This document shows positions 36,843-49,209 of a stretch of DNA of 64,000 nt, in pieces. Numbering within the stretch: the stretch's first letter is position 1; each line of letters starts with the position of its first letter. Below the pieces are notes generated by a model that ran no database searches, had not been told where the DNA came from, and saw only the letters and a program-made list of their open reading frames with translations. The position numbers and the translations under genes are program-made. Source of the DNA: Carex sylvatica (taxonomy: Eukaryota > Streptophyta > Magnoliopsida > Poales > Cyperaceae); contig CAXKVR010000051.1 in the NCBI GenBank assembly GCA_964058845.1, forward strand, positions 186,001 through 250,000, given 5' to 3'.

Positions 36843-38152
36843 TGTTGTTTGAGCAATAATCTTATTCGTTTATTTGACTAATTTGCAAAAACATACAATT
36901 ATTGAATTTTACGATTTCTTCTCTTTTTGAAAGATATGTAGGTTCAAGTCAAATGAAATTGCAACATTGAATACTTGGACTGAAGAAATCATGAAGACAC
37001 TTATCAAGAATATAAATTGTAAAATCTTAAACTTGGTAAAGTGTATTGGAGGTTGTTTAAACAGGGGACAAACGTTGGTAACGTTTGTAAAACGTTGTAA
37101 CGATTTAGGCCTATCAGAAACACTGATGAACAACTTGATCAAACTTAGAAGGAATTACAAAAGTTATAACTTTTATGAAAAATATATGTGAAAAAGTTAT
37201 AACGTTTGTGAAACAGTTATAACGTTTTATAAAGGTTATAACTTTTCTGAAAAATATTTGTGAAAAAGTTATAACGTTTTACACAAAAGTTATAACGTTT
37301 TACACAAAATTTATAACGTTTTACACAAAAGTTATAACGTTTTCACAAAAGTTATAACGTTTTATAAAGGTTATAACTTTTCTGAAAAATATATGTGAAA
37401 AAGTTATAACGTTTTACACAAAAGTTATAACGTTTTCACAAAAGTTATAACGTTTTCTGAAAAATATTTGTGAAAAAGTTATAACGTTTTACACAAAAGT
37501 TATAACGTTTTAATTAAATTTTCAAACTTCAGAAATTCTTATTTTTGATCAAGTTTTTACAGTGCAAAACGTTACATAACGTTTTACAATCGTTGGTAAC
37601 GTTTTAGCTCATTTAGCTCATTCTGGAGCTGTTTCTATAAATAGGGCTTTGGACTTTCTTCCCAAAGCAACCTAGCCGCCTCTTTAACTGCAAAACTATA
37701 TTTTCTGTGAGCTAGAGTTCCTCCATTGTTGTGAGAGCTTATAACTTCAATATTCCTCAAATCACTTCACTAATCTTGATTTAGATTAGGTTAGAGTGAT
37801 TTATTGAGTGTTTCTCTTTGGAGACTTTTTACTTTGAGACTTCGTTCTCACCTTCCCGAGTTGTTCGAGTGACTTCCCTTGGTTGTAAGGGCTCGCCGGC
37901 ACTCATCTCTTGTTGGCCATGTGACTTCCCTTGGTTGTAAGGGCTCGCCGGTTCACGAATTGTAAACCTTTCATATTGGGTAAATAGAAAGACGCACCTA
38001 TAAGAGGTTGCAACGCCCCGGAGACGTAGGCCTTTGTTTTGTCGAACTCCGTTATCACCCCGAGTGTCAATTTTTCTAAACTCATCTATTTACTTTCAAT
38101 TGCATTAATTTTCAATTTTAGGAGTGCCTAAACCAACCTCCAAGTAACAACA
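36843..38152 (+). mobile_element. Copia solo LTR (copy F), 1310 bp, nested
   Basis: Begins TGTTGTTTGAGC, ends GTAACAACA; 5-bp duplication TCATA at 36838-36842 and 38153-38157. TATA box TATAAATAG at 37636-37644. It contains AACGTT-rich tandem repeats and paired GTAAGGGCTCGCCGG units (about 37880-37950). It sits exactly in the right TSD copy of the MITE, so it is the youngest layer of this stack. Confidence 0.92.
37176..37512. repeat. Tandem GTTATAACGTTTTACACAAAA repeats in LTR F
   Basis: About 14 copies of AAAGTTATAACGTTTT with spacers of ACACA, TAAAGG or CTGAAAAATAT. The unit core GTTATAAC is itself palindromic. Sister LTRs G, E and D carry fewer, diverged AACGTTACAACG or CCGTTATAACGG units at the same position, so the block expanded in this copy. 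Confidence 0.85.
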
Positions 38153-38349
38153 TCATAATCTTGAGATGATGGTTCTGCTGTCCAATGCCCAGTGCTTCAT
38201 GACTGCATTCTTGATAAGTACTGTAATTGTTCATTCATTATTGCTGTGTATATATTTTGCAAATCAAGACAAAAAAATTATAAAATTTAATTAATATATA
38301 TTTTGTAAATTTAGTCAAATAGACAAATAAATTATGGTACAATCCAACA

Positions 38350-38645
38350 TGAATCTGGACCCTCTTCATCGTCTCCCATAACAGGGTTTAATAGGATGGC
38401 TCACGTCTTACAACGGTGAGAGAAATATTTTTATTTTGATCATACTACCCTTTGCTTCAAAAATAAACTTAATAAAGAGACTATTTTGAATCTTTTCAAA
38501 TTAGAAAAGTTATGTGCATATCACCGAATATTAGTCCGTACCCCATTAGTTGGTTTTTTCAGCTGAGTACAAAAAATATATTATTTGGTACTTCGTACCT
38601 CTTTATTATCTCTTCTTCAACACAGAGTCAAAGATCCGTTTTTTT
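38350..38645. other. No gene seen
   Basis: Flank of the copia LTR. No frame or repeat recognised, apart from T-rich sequence before the next MITE. Confidence 0.3.
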
Positions 38646-38649
38646 TTTT

Positions 38650-38886
38650 TTACCACCTAATAAATGAGAATTAAATCATTACCATCCGATTAATCGGATT
38701 TAAGATTCCACCACAAATGCATATCCAGTATGCACACGGATTTCAATCAGTGCGCGGACTGGATATGCATACCCTGTCCGCGCACCAATTGAGATCCGTG
38801 CGCATACTGGGTATGCGTTCGTGGTGGAATCTTAAATCCGATTAATCGGATGGTAATAATTTAATTATAATTTATTAGGGTGGTAA
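38650..38886. mobile_element. TTACCACC hairpin MITE (237 bp)
   Basis: Terminal inverted repeats TTACCACCTAATAAAT and, from the right, TTACCACCCTAATAAATT; the arms continue through CCATCCGATTAATCGGATTT on both sides, with a shorter GC-rich inner hairpin. A TSD is not resolvable because of the T-run on the left. Superfamily undetermined. Confidence 0.75.
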
Positions 38887-39400
38887 GGGAAAAAATTTCG
38901 TGTCAAAGAAATCAGCTTTATTCTTCAAACATTTTCAAAATGTTTCTCTCTCATTATTTCTGTACATATGAAAGTTCGAAACTAATTAGTACATTTTTTA
39001 AAGGAAAAATTTATTTAAGTTTTTTTTTCCTTGACAATCTAGCGATAAAGTACAATCCGATCAAAAATAATTTATTTGACTATACTATCATTATAAGATA
39101 CATAATTACAATGACAAAAGTGTACTTTGCAAGACTAAAAAAATTACAATATTAGTATTTTCGACAATATTTTTTCCCCAAATAAATGATTTTAACTATC
39201 TTTTTAAAATTATATTAACTAAGACTAAATGAAGTTAATTTTCTACAGTATTAGTTTTTTTCAACAATAAAATTATTCGTGACCTTTTAGTTGCATATAT
39301 ATTTTCTCTGTTACCTAAATTTTTACATAACTTTTTTCAAAAAAAAATTAGAATAAATTTAGCTATTTGATAAGAAATCGAGTGTTTCCTATCACATATA
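38887..39400. other. No gene seen
   Basis: AT-rich sequence. The plus-strand frame at 38880-39155 is Lys/Ile/Phe-rich low complexity with no motif. Confidence 0.3.
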
Positions 39401-39790
39401 AATATAGCTGTGTGACGATCTTCTACGTATGACTCTCCAGTTCGAGCTTCTAGGCTCAACTTTGTAGGCCGTGATTTTCTATCGCTGTTGAGCTCATGCG
39501 TCACGAGTTGTATCCTTTTTTTTTTGAATAATATAAAAGGGGCGTCGACGAGGTTGCTCTAATCCGGAATTAGACCGTGACTTTCCACCATTGTTAGACA
39601 TTTTACGCTGAACTCTGTTATCATTTTGCATGTCAAATTTTTCTAAACTCTACTTTATTTACTATATTTGTACACACTTGCTTATTGATTGATTGACTTG
39701 TTAATTGAGAGGGTTAAACTGAAAAATAAATAGTAATCTTTAAGACTACCTATTCACTCTCCTGTAGATGCCGTTAAGGACTACAACAAG
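39400..39790 (+). mobile_element. Copia LTR 3'-end fragment (copy I)
   Basis: Matches the 3' part of the F/D LTR family: an AACTCTGTTATCATTTTGCA block, GTCAAATTTTTCTAAACTCT, TATTTACT, CCTATTCACTCTCC and a terminal GACTACAACA. The 5' part is missing or too diverged to see. Confidence 0.55.
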
Positions 39791-40857
39791 TACAGACTTC
39801 GAAAGCCAAAAAAATTGAAATCAGAGATACAAATAACAGGCTAACAAACAAGCCACTCAAGTCAATGAAGCGACGAATGCAAATAAAGACCTCAATATAC
39901 TCTTTAAAAATGAAGTTACTACTATACTTAATTTAAATAAAATTTATAACTTTTAAAATATCTAGTTATATTTTTAGCATTATAATAAAGTGTTAATTAC
40001 AAACCTATTTTAATTTTTGTACTAGATAATTAATTTTCGGTGATATCATTGTGTATATTTTTTTTAATTGAAAATATTAAAAGATATCTCTTTATTAGTT
40101 TCCTTTTTAAAACAAGAGTAATATGGTCTAAATAAATAAAAAAATTATCTCACCTCAACGCTACTCGAGTCAAAACTCTGCTCTTAAAATCTGCACCCTC
40201 GTACAACTTCTCCCTTCCTCTAGTTTGAAACAATGCAACGGATGAGATGACAGAAAAAAATATCCGTTAAATAACTTTGATGTTTATTATAAAATATTCG
40301 TTAAAGTTTTAACATGTCCTCGATGAATTATTAATTTTGAATTTGTTCCAATCAATCACCGTGTAAACCAACAATATAATAATGTTAGCTCTTAAATTGA
40401 AATTGTTATAGAGTAAACTTTTTTCTTTTTTCTTTTTTCTTTTTTTTGCCAAAAGTGGGTATATCCCACGAACAAATATTGTTTTTACAAAATCAGCGCA
40501 AAGTGTTGAATATCCAAAATAAAATCTAACTCGATGGAACAACAATCATTTAAAGGTAACAACTAACCATAACTAAAAACATAATAGGAACAGAGAAACA
40601 AAAGACAAACATAACAGTCACAAGGTAATCATTCTAAATGGGATTACTAATAACAATCACACTAGCTGAAGAGAAACTAGTATTATCTTATCTTAAGACA
40701 AATTAGAAGGCAATAAACTAGCAACTGCATCAATGGCATCAATTTTCTCTCTGTCACACATACAATCAGTTAGGTTCGACCTTTCTAAACTAAGATTAGG
40801 ATCCACGTCTGAATTCAGCAGGGGGGCTGGCTCTGTCCTATGTATATGTGTCTAATA
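39791..40857. other. No gene seen
   Basis: AT-rich sequence without recognisable frame. A pyrimidine-rich tract (TTTTTTCTTTTTTCTTTTTTTTG) lies at about 40420-40450. Confidence 0.3.
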
Positions 40858-40862
40858 GTACT

Positions 40863-41975
40863 TGTTGGATTGGATCATAATCTACTTGTCCATTTGACTA
40901 GATTTGCAAAACATATATTTGCTGAATTTTACAATTTTTTTATCTTGAGATATTGTGCAGGTTCATGACTATAGTGATTTCAATATACACATCAAGGATG
41001 GATGAAGAATTCCTATATTTTATCAAAAATACAGTCATGAAGCACTTGGCATTGGACACATAAGCATCACCTCAAGACTAGGAATATAATTCTGTAAAAT
41101 GGGTAAAATATGCTTGAGAATGAATTAAAGAGGACTAATCATTGTAACAGTTTATGAACTGTTATAACGGATAAAGTCGGATCATTAATCTGTTGTGTAA
41201 CGGAACAAATCCCCTTCTACCGTTGTGCAACGGATAAAATCGGATGTCACCCTCAAATTTTCAGAGAACTACCGTTGTGCATTCATTGCAACGGTTAATC
41301 AACCTTTAGGGTTAACGGTAGCCAAACCCGACATAAGTTGGCCAACCGTTACATCGGTTCATGCTTATTGTATTTTGCTCAGCTCTCTATAAATAAAAGC
41401 AAAATCAAGGTTTGGATTATCACTCTAGCCATACCCAACTTCAAAACGCAAATTTTTAGATCTAGAAAAAGTAATTGTTGCTTGTGCACTCCAACTTCAA
41501 TATTCATATTCAATCTCAAGCATATTTAACAAATACTTAATCTCTTTGTAAGATTTAGAGTGATTTTGCGTGATCAACATTCTCATTCATTCACTAGATC
41601 CTTGCTCGCTTTTGAGCCTTTGTTGCTCACCTTGCTCAACCTTGAGCCTTTAGTGCTCGGGCTGTGTGATTTTCCATAAGCTTTGTAAGGGCTCACCGGC
41701 TCCACTTTGGACTCTTTTCTCATTAGGTAAAGAAAGTCGCGTTATCTCGAAGGTCGTGGATCCCGAAAACGTAGGCATAAGTGCCGAACTCTTTAAATAA
41801 CTCTTGTGTCAAGTGTTCCTAAACTCTACTATTTACTTTAATATATATATTTGTTTAGATTAAAGTTATTCTAGTTTTTACCAATAATAATTTGTAAACA
41901 CGCTAGTTAATTTAACTTTGTTTAAAAATTAAAAAAATCCTATTCACCTCTCTCTAAGTACCTTTGAAACTAACA
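40863..41975 (+). mobile_element. Copia solo LTR (copy D), 1113 bp
   Basis: Begins TGTTGGATTGGATC, ends GAAACTAACA; perfect 5-bp duplication GTACT at 40858-40862 and 41976-41980. TATA-type box CTATAAATAAAAG at about 41387-41399. It carries CCGTTGTGCAACGG and GTTATAACGG units and CTCACCGGCTCC, matching LTR E. No internal domain is present. Confidence 0.9.
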
Positions 41976-42169
41976 GTACTATCAAAAAACCTATCTGAGT
42001 CAAAAAAAAAATATCAAAAGACATAATTAATATAATTTGAAATATAAATTATCTAAACTAGCCTTGCACCAAATATGAAGTCATGATAATAATAGAATAT
42101 GCTACAGCACAAATAGGAGGTACATGTGCGTTTTGAAAGCAAACGTTATTTTTGGTTAACTATATATAC

Positions 42170-42440
42170 AATCCAAAGTAGCAGCTTTAATTAACTCTAC
42201 TAATAATGAATTCAATAATTAAAATACCAAAGTCAAACACCTATGTACAACTAAAAACAAAATTATTATGATTTTCAATTCAAGTTCACAAAGTAGAAAT
42301 AATAAAGAGGTGATTAAGAGTTTCAGATGCACCACAAAAAGAACAAGCAACATTATCCTGTCAACCTCTATTTCTTAAATTGCATTTAGTGAGAATTTTA
42401 CCGTGCTTGAGTAACTAAATAAAAATTTTGATCTTTAAGA
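42170..42440 (-). pseudogene. LINE zf-RVT fragment
   Basis: The minus strand reads LLKHGKILTKCNLRNRG, a stop, then DNVACSFCGASETLNHLFI, the zf-RVT zinc region at the C-terminus of plant L1 ORF2. At least two in-frame stops. The rest of the element is absent. Confidence 0.7.
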
Positions 42441-42535
42441 GGCCTTCCAGAGAGTGTTAAAATTCCGTTGGTCTGGCAGGAGACCGACCCTTTGACTCGC
42501 GGATGTTAATGTAAAGAATAATTGTAATAAAAAAC

Positions 42536-42543
42536 AAACCCTA
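42536..42543 (+). promoter_or_regulatory. Telo-box in the VIN3-like promoter/leader
   Basis: AAACCCTA, 243 bp before the start codon at the edge of a GC-richer leader (42540-42780). Telo-boxes occur near transcription starts of many plant genes and are also one of the motifs that recruit PRC2 in Arabidopsis. Confidence 0.4.
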
Positions 42544-42785
42544 GCCAGCGCGCCAAGCCGAGTCTTCCTTCACCTTCTCATCTTCGCTTTCTATCGTGCC
42601 CAATTCCTCCGGTCAAATTTGCTCAAAGTTACCTCATAATTTTATTTCTATAGTACGATTGTTCTCAATTTTCCAACTTTTACTTGTAATTTCCAGCCAT
42701 CTTCCCCACCATCTATACCGCTAGGGTTCCGGCATTGGTTTGATCTCACTACAAGATTGGATCCTCTCCAATTGGCGTTTTTTTT

Positions 42786-45700
42786 ATGGCGTCCGTGAAA
42801 GAGTGGGAGGGATTTCTAAAAGATCCGGCTTTATCGTGCTGCGCAGGTATTGGCTCATCAATTGATCATTAGGTTGGCCAATTATAAGTTTGAATCGTTT
42901 CTGGTTAAGTCCTTGCATTGTATATATTTGCAATTTTTCTGGATTTCATCTGATGGTTTACCACAGCTCTTCATTTGAAGTGTACTAAACTTCGCAATTA
43001 CTTGAGATAGCTTTGGATAGCTTTGGATGTTTAATTATACCAATGAAGTAGGTTCAATGCAATACTTAGTGGTGGTACCGATATGGCGATATTAGTAGGG
43101 TTTACTGGTGAATTCTATTGGCTGGAATTGAAAGTTTTTAGGCCTCAATGAAGAACAGATCTCCCCATCCTTTTCCTGATTATCAATATTTAGCACATGT
43201 TTTGGGAATCCCCTTGTTTTTCTTTTAAATTGAATTTTATTTTTCCTGTCATCCGCAGCATGGACTGTTTGCAGTGAAAAGATTAATTGCATTTATTTTG
43301 TTTAGTTGCTTGATACGGACATCATTTAAATAAGGATTGGGTACAGGAAGAGCCTGCCAAAATTGAGATCTCTTATTCTAAATTGGATTTATCTTTTTCA
43401 GCTTTCGGCTGTGGAACCTCATCGAGCCATATCAGCACACCAGAATCAAATAACCAGAATTTCATCATCCCTTTCACTTTAAAAGAGACGATGGATGCTA
43501 CTCCAACCAATGGGAAGAAGTTGCCTTCTTTATTGAGATGTAAATCTAACGGAGATGCAACAACCAATGCTAATCCTCCTAATGGATGCAAGAATGTAGA
43601 GTTCAAGAAACCCACTTCAAATGGTTATGGTTCTGCTTCGGCTTGGGTTTGCAGGAACTTGGCTTGCAAGAACGATGTTAGCTTTGAGGAATCATTCTGT
43701 AAAAGGTAAGAGGTGTTCAATAACCCAATAACTCCACTGTTTGCTAGTTACCCAATGAGGGTACAATTGAGCCTCATTCAGCTTCAGGTGTACAGCTAAG
43801 ACTGGTTTTTTTTTTATTTTGAAAAGGTAGGCATATAGCCTCCCTAAATTTCATTAAAAGAAAACTGAAGTTTGTTATAGAGTCAAAAAGGAACCATTCA
43901 ATGCTATAGGATTGCAATTGTTAAGCTTAAAGCTTGATGGGTGCAAGCCTTACATCTGTGCTATGGTACTTTGGTATAAGGTATTGGTTTTGGAGTTCTT
44001 AATGTTAAGCATGATGTTGAAGTCTCTTCTATGCAATGAAACTGCAAAAAAGGAAAACCAACAAACTGAACAATCTTTTGATCAACCTATATGGACCAAA
44101 AGATGGTTGGCCCATGCTGAAATTTGAGTATGGAAATGCATGCAACTCTGAGATTTAAGTCTTGATTTATATCAAATTGCGGCCTCCATTTCTCAAATCA
44201 CAGAAACAGAAGTGTCAATTCAATTTAAATGCAATTTTTAAACCAAAGTGTGATTTACTACTGCTGATAATTCTTTACTTGGATTATAAAAAGGAGGTGT
44301 AGTCCCAGCTATGATTCTGAATAAGGGCCTTCACTATTAACGTACATCATTGCTCTTACATGAATAAATGTGACTGCTACTTGTCCCCAATTTTGTTTTG
44401 TAACTATCATCCAACTGGTTGTGTAAGAGAATTTATGTGTTTGTTTTGCACTCGCATGTAACTTAAACCAAACCCTCTCAGGTGTTCATGTTGTATCTGC
44501 CACCGGTTTGATGACAACAAGGACCCCAGCCTATGGCTTGTCTGTTCGTCTGAAGTTGGCGGTAAAGAAAAGGATTTCTGTGGGGCTTCTTGCCATATAG
44601 AGTGTGCAATTGAGCAAGGAAGGGTTGGATGTGTTTCTGTTGGCGATGCTCTGAATATTGATGGGAGTTACTGTTGTGCCTATTGCGGGAAGGTTTCTGG
44701 CATTCTTGGGTCAGTAATAGTTTCATATTTTTCTTAATGGAATATAATCATTTATTAGCCTTAGATACTCACCTTTTCATGTGTGAGTTGATTGTGTTAC
44801 TGTTGAGGGAAAGGATTGCACTTTCTTCGTGGGTTATTTGGTTCTTTTTATTTGTTTTGGGTAGGAGCATACAACTCCATACTACGAGATGCGCATATAT
44901 AACCCATTTATGGTTACCGCTTGTGCCTCTGAGCTTCTTGCATGGTAACCTGGAAATGTTCTAGAATGATTCATATCTGGAACATGTAATTGCCAGTACA
45001 TGCTGGCTGGTATGTATTAGTTATATCATGAAGAGAAGGCAATACACTAATTGTTGGTTCTGTGTAGCATTGTACTTCTTAAATTTCTATAATAGTGAGG
45101 ATGCCCTGCCATCGATGTGTCCTTAGTTTTTATTTTTTAATATGCTTCAATTCATGAATGTTGATTATAACCGATAAATGTAAATTTCATATTTTGTATG
45201 ATGCATCGCGCTTCAATTCATGAATGTGTATCACTTGCAATGCTTAAACAACATGAAGAGATATATGTGATGATGATACCCAAACTACCCCTCTTCATAA
45301 GTTGTCTAAAGGATGTATATATATTGTTTGTGAATAGTGGACGTATTCATGGCATTTCAAAGTTTCATACGAACATAGAGTTACACATATATTTAACTTT
45401 AAACAGAACAACTTTTCAACAGATTTTGGAGGCGGCAACTTGAAAAGGCAAAGGAAGCACGACGAGTCGACAACCTCTGTCAGCGAATATACATTGCCTT
45501 CAGGCTACTTCATGGTACGCATCAATTCAAGGAGCTACATCATATAGTAGCTGATGCATATGCAAAGCTGGAGACAGAAGTTGGGCCCCTTGATGGTGTT
45601 TCTGCCAAAATGGCACGCAGCATCGTTAGCCGGCTTCCCGTCTCTCGTGATGTTCAGAGACTTTGCTCCTTGGGTGTAGAGAAGGTGGATCAGTTGTTAC

Positions 45701-48036
45701 ACTCTTCAGAGCAACACCCCAAGCTCAGAGGTGAGACTTCAGTACATTCAGCATTGTTATGGACACCTATACCATGGCTGGATATTTAGTTAAATAATGC
45801 ATATTTGAACAGTTTTCAATTAGAATATCAAATATGACTGGTAAAATTAAAAGAAAAAGGTGTAATGTCAATAGAGGATTGACCCTGACCAACCCACAAC
45901 ATCTCACAGGAATATTGAGTTTGAGTGAAACTCGATCTTCTTGACTTTACTGTCTATACTATCATGTAGTTTTCTGCTGAGTGTAATATTACTCCCTATT
46001 TTCAAGGAATTGGCAGGGATTGCCAAGGTTTATAATAATACTCTCTATTCCGCTCTCTTTCTTTCTAAATTGGGATAGGCTGCCAATATTTAATTATTTA
46101 TATTAAAATTAAAACAAAATTTACATCAGATACCTCGCAAAAACAAACATTAGCAACATCTCAGCATCTATTTACCTAGACATACAATAACAGCATTGAA
46201 CCAAAGAAACAACTGCAACATACAACACACTACACAGGCTATCAACTATTAACAAATAACCTGTACATGTGTCGAGTCTGGCAGAAACCCCTTTCAAGTC
46301 CTCTACTTGAGAATCTCCAATCAACCATAGCAATGACTTACAGCATTAGACTCTCAGATTTCACACACACCGACACATCATCAGCACAACATGACCTGTT
46401 TCTAGCGGAGACCTACGCGCTTATATCACTTTCTCTTGTTGGTCTTCTCTCTCTCTAATCTCTATATCTCTCTCTCTCTCTGCCTCAAGCAACATTCATC
46501 CATGCCTCATTTGGCACCAAGAAGTCAGAACAACCAAGAATCTGAAAAACCAAAATCTAATTAGCCTCAATCCTGAACACAACAAGAATTTGCACCATTT
46601 ATTACCTAGAGCTGGAAAAACAGCTGATAGAAAGTAAAATTTTCTTTGGGAACCAAAATACAAGAATAACTGGCAGAAGGAATCTGTTTGTTCCTTGTAG
46701 TAAATTTATTATGGCTTGTTCCTCGTGGCATATTTTGTAAGCCTCTTTAAGACTTTTTATTTACCAATTTTATTATTAATTCACTTATTTCAGTTACTTA
46801 TATGTAATTCTTTGGTTTCACAGATTCACTCCCTGCCGCATGTAAATTCAAATTTGAGCACATCACCTCCACTTCTCTGGTGATAATCCTAAGGGAAACC
46901 CCCTCCACTTTATCAGAAATAGTGAAAGGCTATAAGCTCTGGTACTGGAAAAGCCGGGATCAAAATTTTGCAAGATGCCCTCACATATTGCAAAAATCAG
47001 AGAGAAAGATTCTTATAGATAATCTTGAGCCATGCACAGAATACTGCTTTCGTATTATTTCCTTCACTGAAGAAGGTGATATGGGGCATTCCGAAACGAG
47101 GTGCTTTACAGGCAGCATAGAGATTACCATACATCCTGCAAGACCTAGATCACATGCATATAGAGATTCAAGTAATAGGAGTTACAGGTAGGTCTGTGTA
47201 TAGGAATTGAATTTTTGCATATCGTTCAGTCTATCACCATCTTGTAAATTTAGCAGTCAACAGGACCTCAGTTATGCAATTTTAAAAAAAAAATCATTTA
47301 AAGCAGCAATTGTAGTCAACCAGGTTTTGCAATCCTAATAAATAGACTGGAACCACACCGGCGGTCAAGTAGTGTATTGATGTCAATTGTGTGCTAATTA
47401 AGTAATTAATGTATCAGGCCAACAGATTTCAAGATAAGAAATGTTGGTAGAGTTTTGAGGCGGTCTTGGGCTGAAGAGGGCGTCTTTCAGGATTTCTTCC
47501 CAACCAAAGAAGAGGAAATAGCCGATACTGACAAAGACTCTTGTGGCGATGAAGCAGAGAAGCCACAGGCAAACATTGCAAGTCAACGTCGACGTTCGGT
47601 CTCTCGGCGGCTTGACCTGAATACCAGTGCAGTACCTGACCTGAATGTTGAGGCGGTTGCTGGTGCTGAAGACAGTGGAGACTCGCACACATGTAGAGAA
47701 AATGAGATGGAGATTGAAATGGAAGCAGAAACAGAATCAGGGCATGGAGACAAAGTCAGGCCCACTACAGGTCTACTTGATGAGGATTATGAGTATTGTG
47801 TGAAGGTGGTGCGATGGCTGGAGTGCTTGGGCTGCATTGATGAGGGTTTCCGGATGAGGTTTCTGACATGGTTCAGCCTAGGGTCTAGCGAGCAAGAGAG
47901 AAAAATAGTGCTGACCTTTATTAGTACACTAATCGATGACCCGAGCAGCCTTGCTTGTCAGCTGGAAGACTCTTTCATGGAGATTGTTTCATGTAAAAAA
48001 CCATGCCATAAGTTCTGCACCAAGTTGTGGCACTGA
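42786..48036 (+). CDS. VIL1: VIN3-like protein: PHD, FNIII and VEL domains (6 exons, 627 aa)
   Basis: Exons: 42786-42846, 43402-43705, 44482-44709, 45423-45730, 46824-47187 and 47418-48036; total 1884 nt, all GT-AG and in frame. Start chosen at MASVKEWEGF, the first ATG after the leader. Residues about 105-195 form the Cys/His-rich PHD finger (CSCCICHRFDD, SCHIECAIEQG, YCCAYCG). About 198-300 is the helical segment after the PHD (WRRQLEKAKEARRVDNLCQR, LETEVGPLDGVSAKMARSIV). About 305-400 is the fibronectin-III domain (YKLWYWKSRD, LEPCTEYCFRI). About 520-615 is the VEL domain (YEYCVKVVRWLECLGCI, RMRFLTWFSLGS). Known family role: VEL proteins bind PRC2, polymerise through the VEL domain and promote H3K27me3 silencing, for example of FLC in vernalization. 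The symbol VIL1 (VRN5-like) is by resemblance; another VEL paralogue is possible. Confidence 0.93.
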
Positions 48037-48049
48037 TCATTATTTGGTA

Positions 48050-48720
48050 AATGAGTTTCATATTCAAGGTTAAGTTGCGGTAATTTCTAAATGTAGGCTG
48101 TAATAGTGGTGCATGCAGTTCTAGTTTGCATGTGCCTTTTCTTAATTGGGTATTGGGGTTTCCAATAACTAACAATAGACTAGAAATGCTAAAAACGTAG
48201 AGGTTTCTGACACTAGGGTATAATATAATTTCTATAGATTCCATTTTTCTTTTTCTAATTGTCTTCACTAACAAATGTAGGAAAGCAGAAATGCAAATGT
48301 CAGAATTTTATTTGCATTGTTCTGCCTCTCTTATTACTGTAGGTGGAATAATTTATTCCAAAGATTTTGTAATTCGTGTGCTTTAAAATATAACAATTTC
48401 ATTCATGATTAGAGGAAACTTAACAATTAATTTTTTTCTTACTGTTGGCTTAGCTTCATCATTTTTATTAAAGAAGCCCTGACGATGGGATTGGTGTCTG
48501 GGCTTAAACCATAAATTTTATTAAGTTCATCATAAAATTCTATGTAGGCGAAGACTACTTTCCTTGAAAAAGGTCTTACTATGGGTTTGATGCCTGGGCT
48601 TAACACCGGGCAATAGGAAATCGTGCTGGCTGCAGATTGAGTTTCTTAATTGAGCTAAGATATGTGAGATCTAACAATGTTGCTTGGTGAATGGTTCGAT
48701 CTTAGAGTTTTGTGTCATAT
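48050..48720. other. 3' flank of the VIN3-like gene
   Basis: Presumed 3' UTR and flank. Two similar blocks, GATGGGATTGGTGTCTGGGC (48485 on) and a TATGGGTTTGATGCCTGGGC-like copy (48580 on), form an imperfect direct repeat about 95 bp apart. No gene seen. Confidence 0.35.
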
Positions 48721-48732
48721 TAATGCTCATCT

Positions 48733-49199
48733 ATGTTACTCGGATACTTCAGTTTAGGCATCGTACCCGTATCGGATACCGATACACGTCTGATACGGCC
48801 ACAATACGCATTGACTCGCTCCAATACGGCGGGATACGTGGATTTGAATAATTTTTATAGCGCATGGACCAGTACAAAAAGCAATTTTCTAGCGCCAACC
48901 TCTACTCGAACCCAGGTACTAAGGCACTACACATGTTCGCCTTTACCACTGCACCGCTTAGCTTTTCTTGTCTGAAGCTAGTTGCTAACTTAGTTATACA
49001 CATCAATTATCTTGAATTTTTCTACATTTAATTTATATACTAGAAATGTTAAATTAATAATATAATTAATATAATAAAAAATAATATATATATATAATAA
49101 ACGTATCGTATCCTTGATTTTTTTTAAATTACCGTATCGCCATATCCGTATCGTATCTGATACGATACCCGTACCCGTACCCGTATCCATGCAACATAG
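48733..49199. mobile_element. CGTATCC-rich element (467 bp), 10-bp TSD
   Basis: Ends ATGTTACTCGGATAC and GTATCCATGCAACATAG are imperfect inverted repeats; many GTATCGGATAC/CCCGTACCCGTA subterminal units. Perfect duplication ATGCTCATCT at 48723-48732 and 49200-49209. The duplication length suggests a Mutator-like element. It is related to the split element at 8038-10304. Confidence 0.8.
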
Positions 49200-49209
49200 A
49201 TGCTCATCT

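Larger units (their letters stand above)
35511..38349 (-). mobile_element. Copia 5' LTR (copy E), split by a MITE and another LTR
   Basis: On the minus strand it begins TGTTGGATTG (38349) and ends GTACCA (35511) next to the primer-binding site. Removing the MITE with its duplication (434 bp) and the nested LTR with its duplication (1315 bp) leaves 1090 bp, close to the 1113-bp LTR D at 40863-41975, to which both pieces align (shared GCAGTCATGAAGCAC block). A TATA-type box CTATAAATAG lies at about 36073-36082. The matching 3' LTR is gone. Confidence 0.85.

Noticed and set aside
36909..37191. Short frames at the start of LTR F on both strands
   Set aside because: They lie in LTR U3 sequence; no gag-pol motif.
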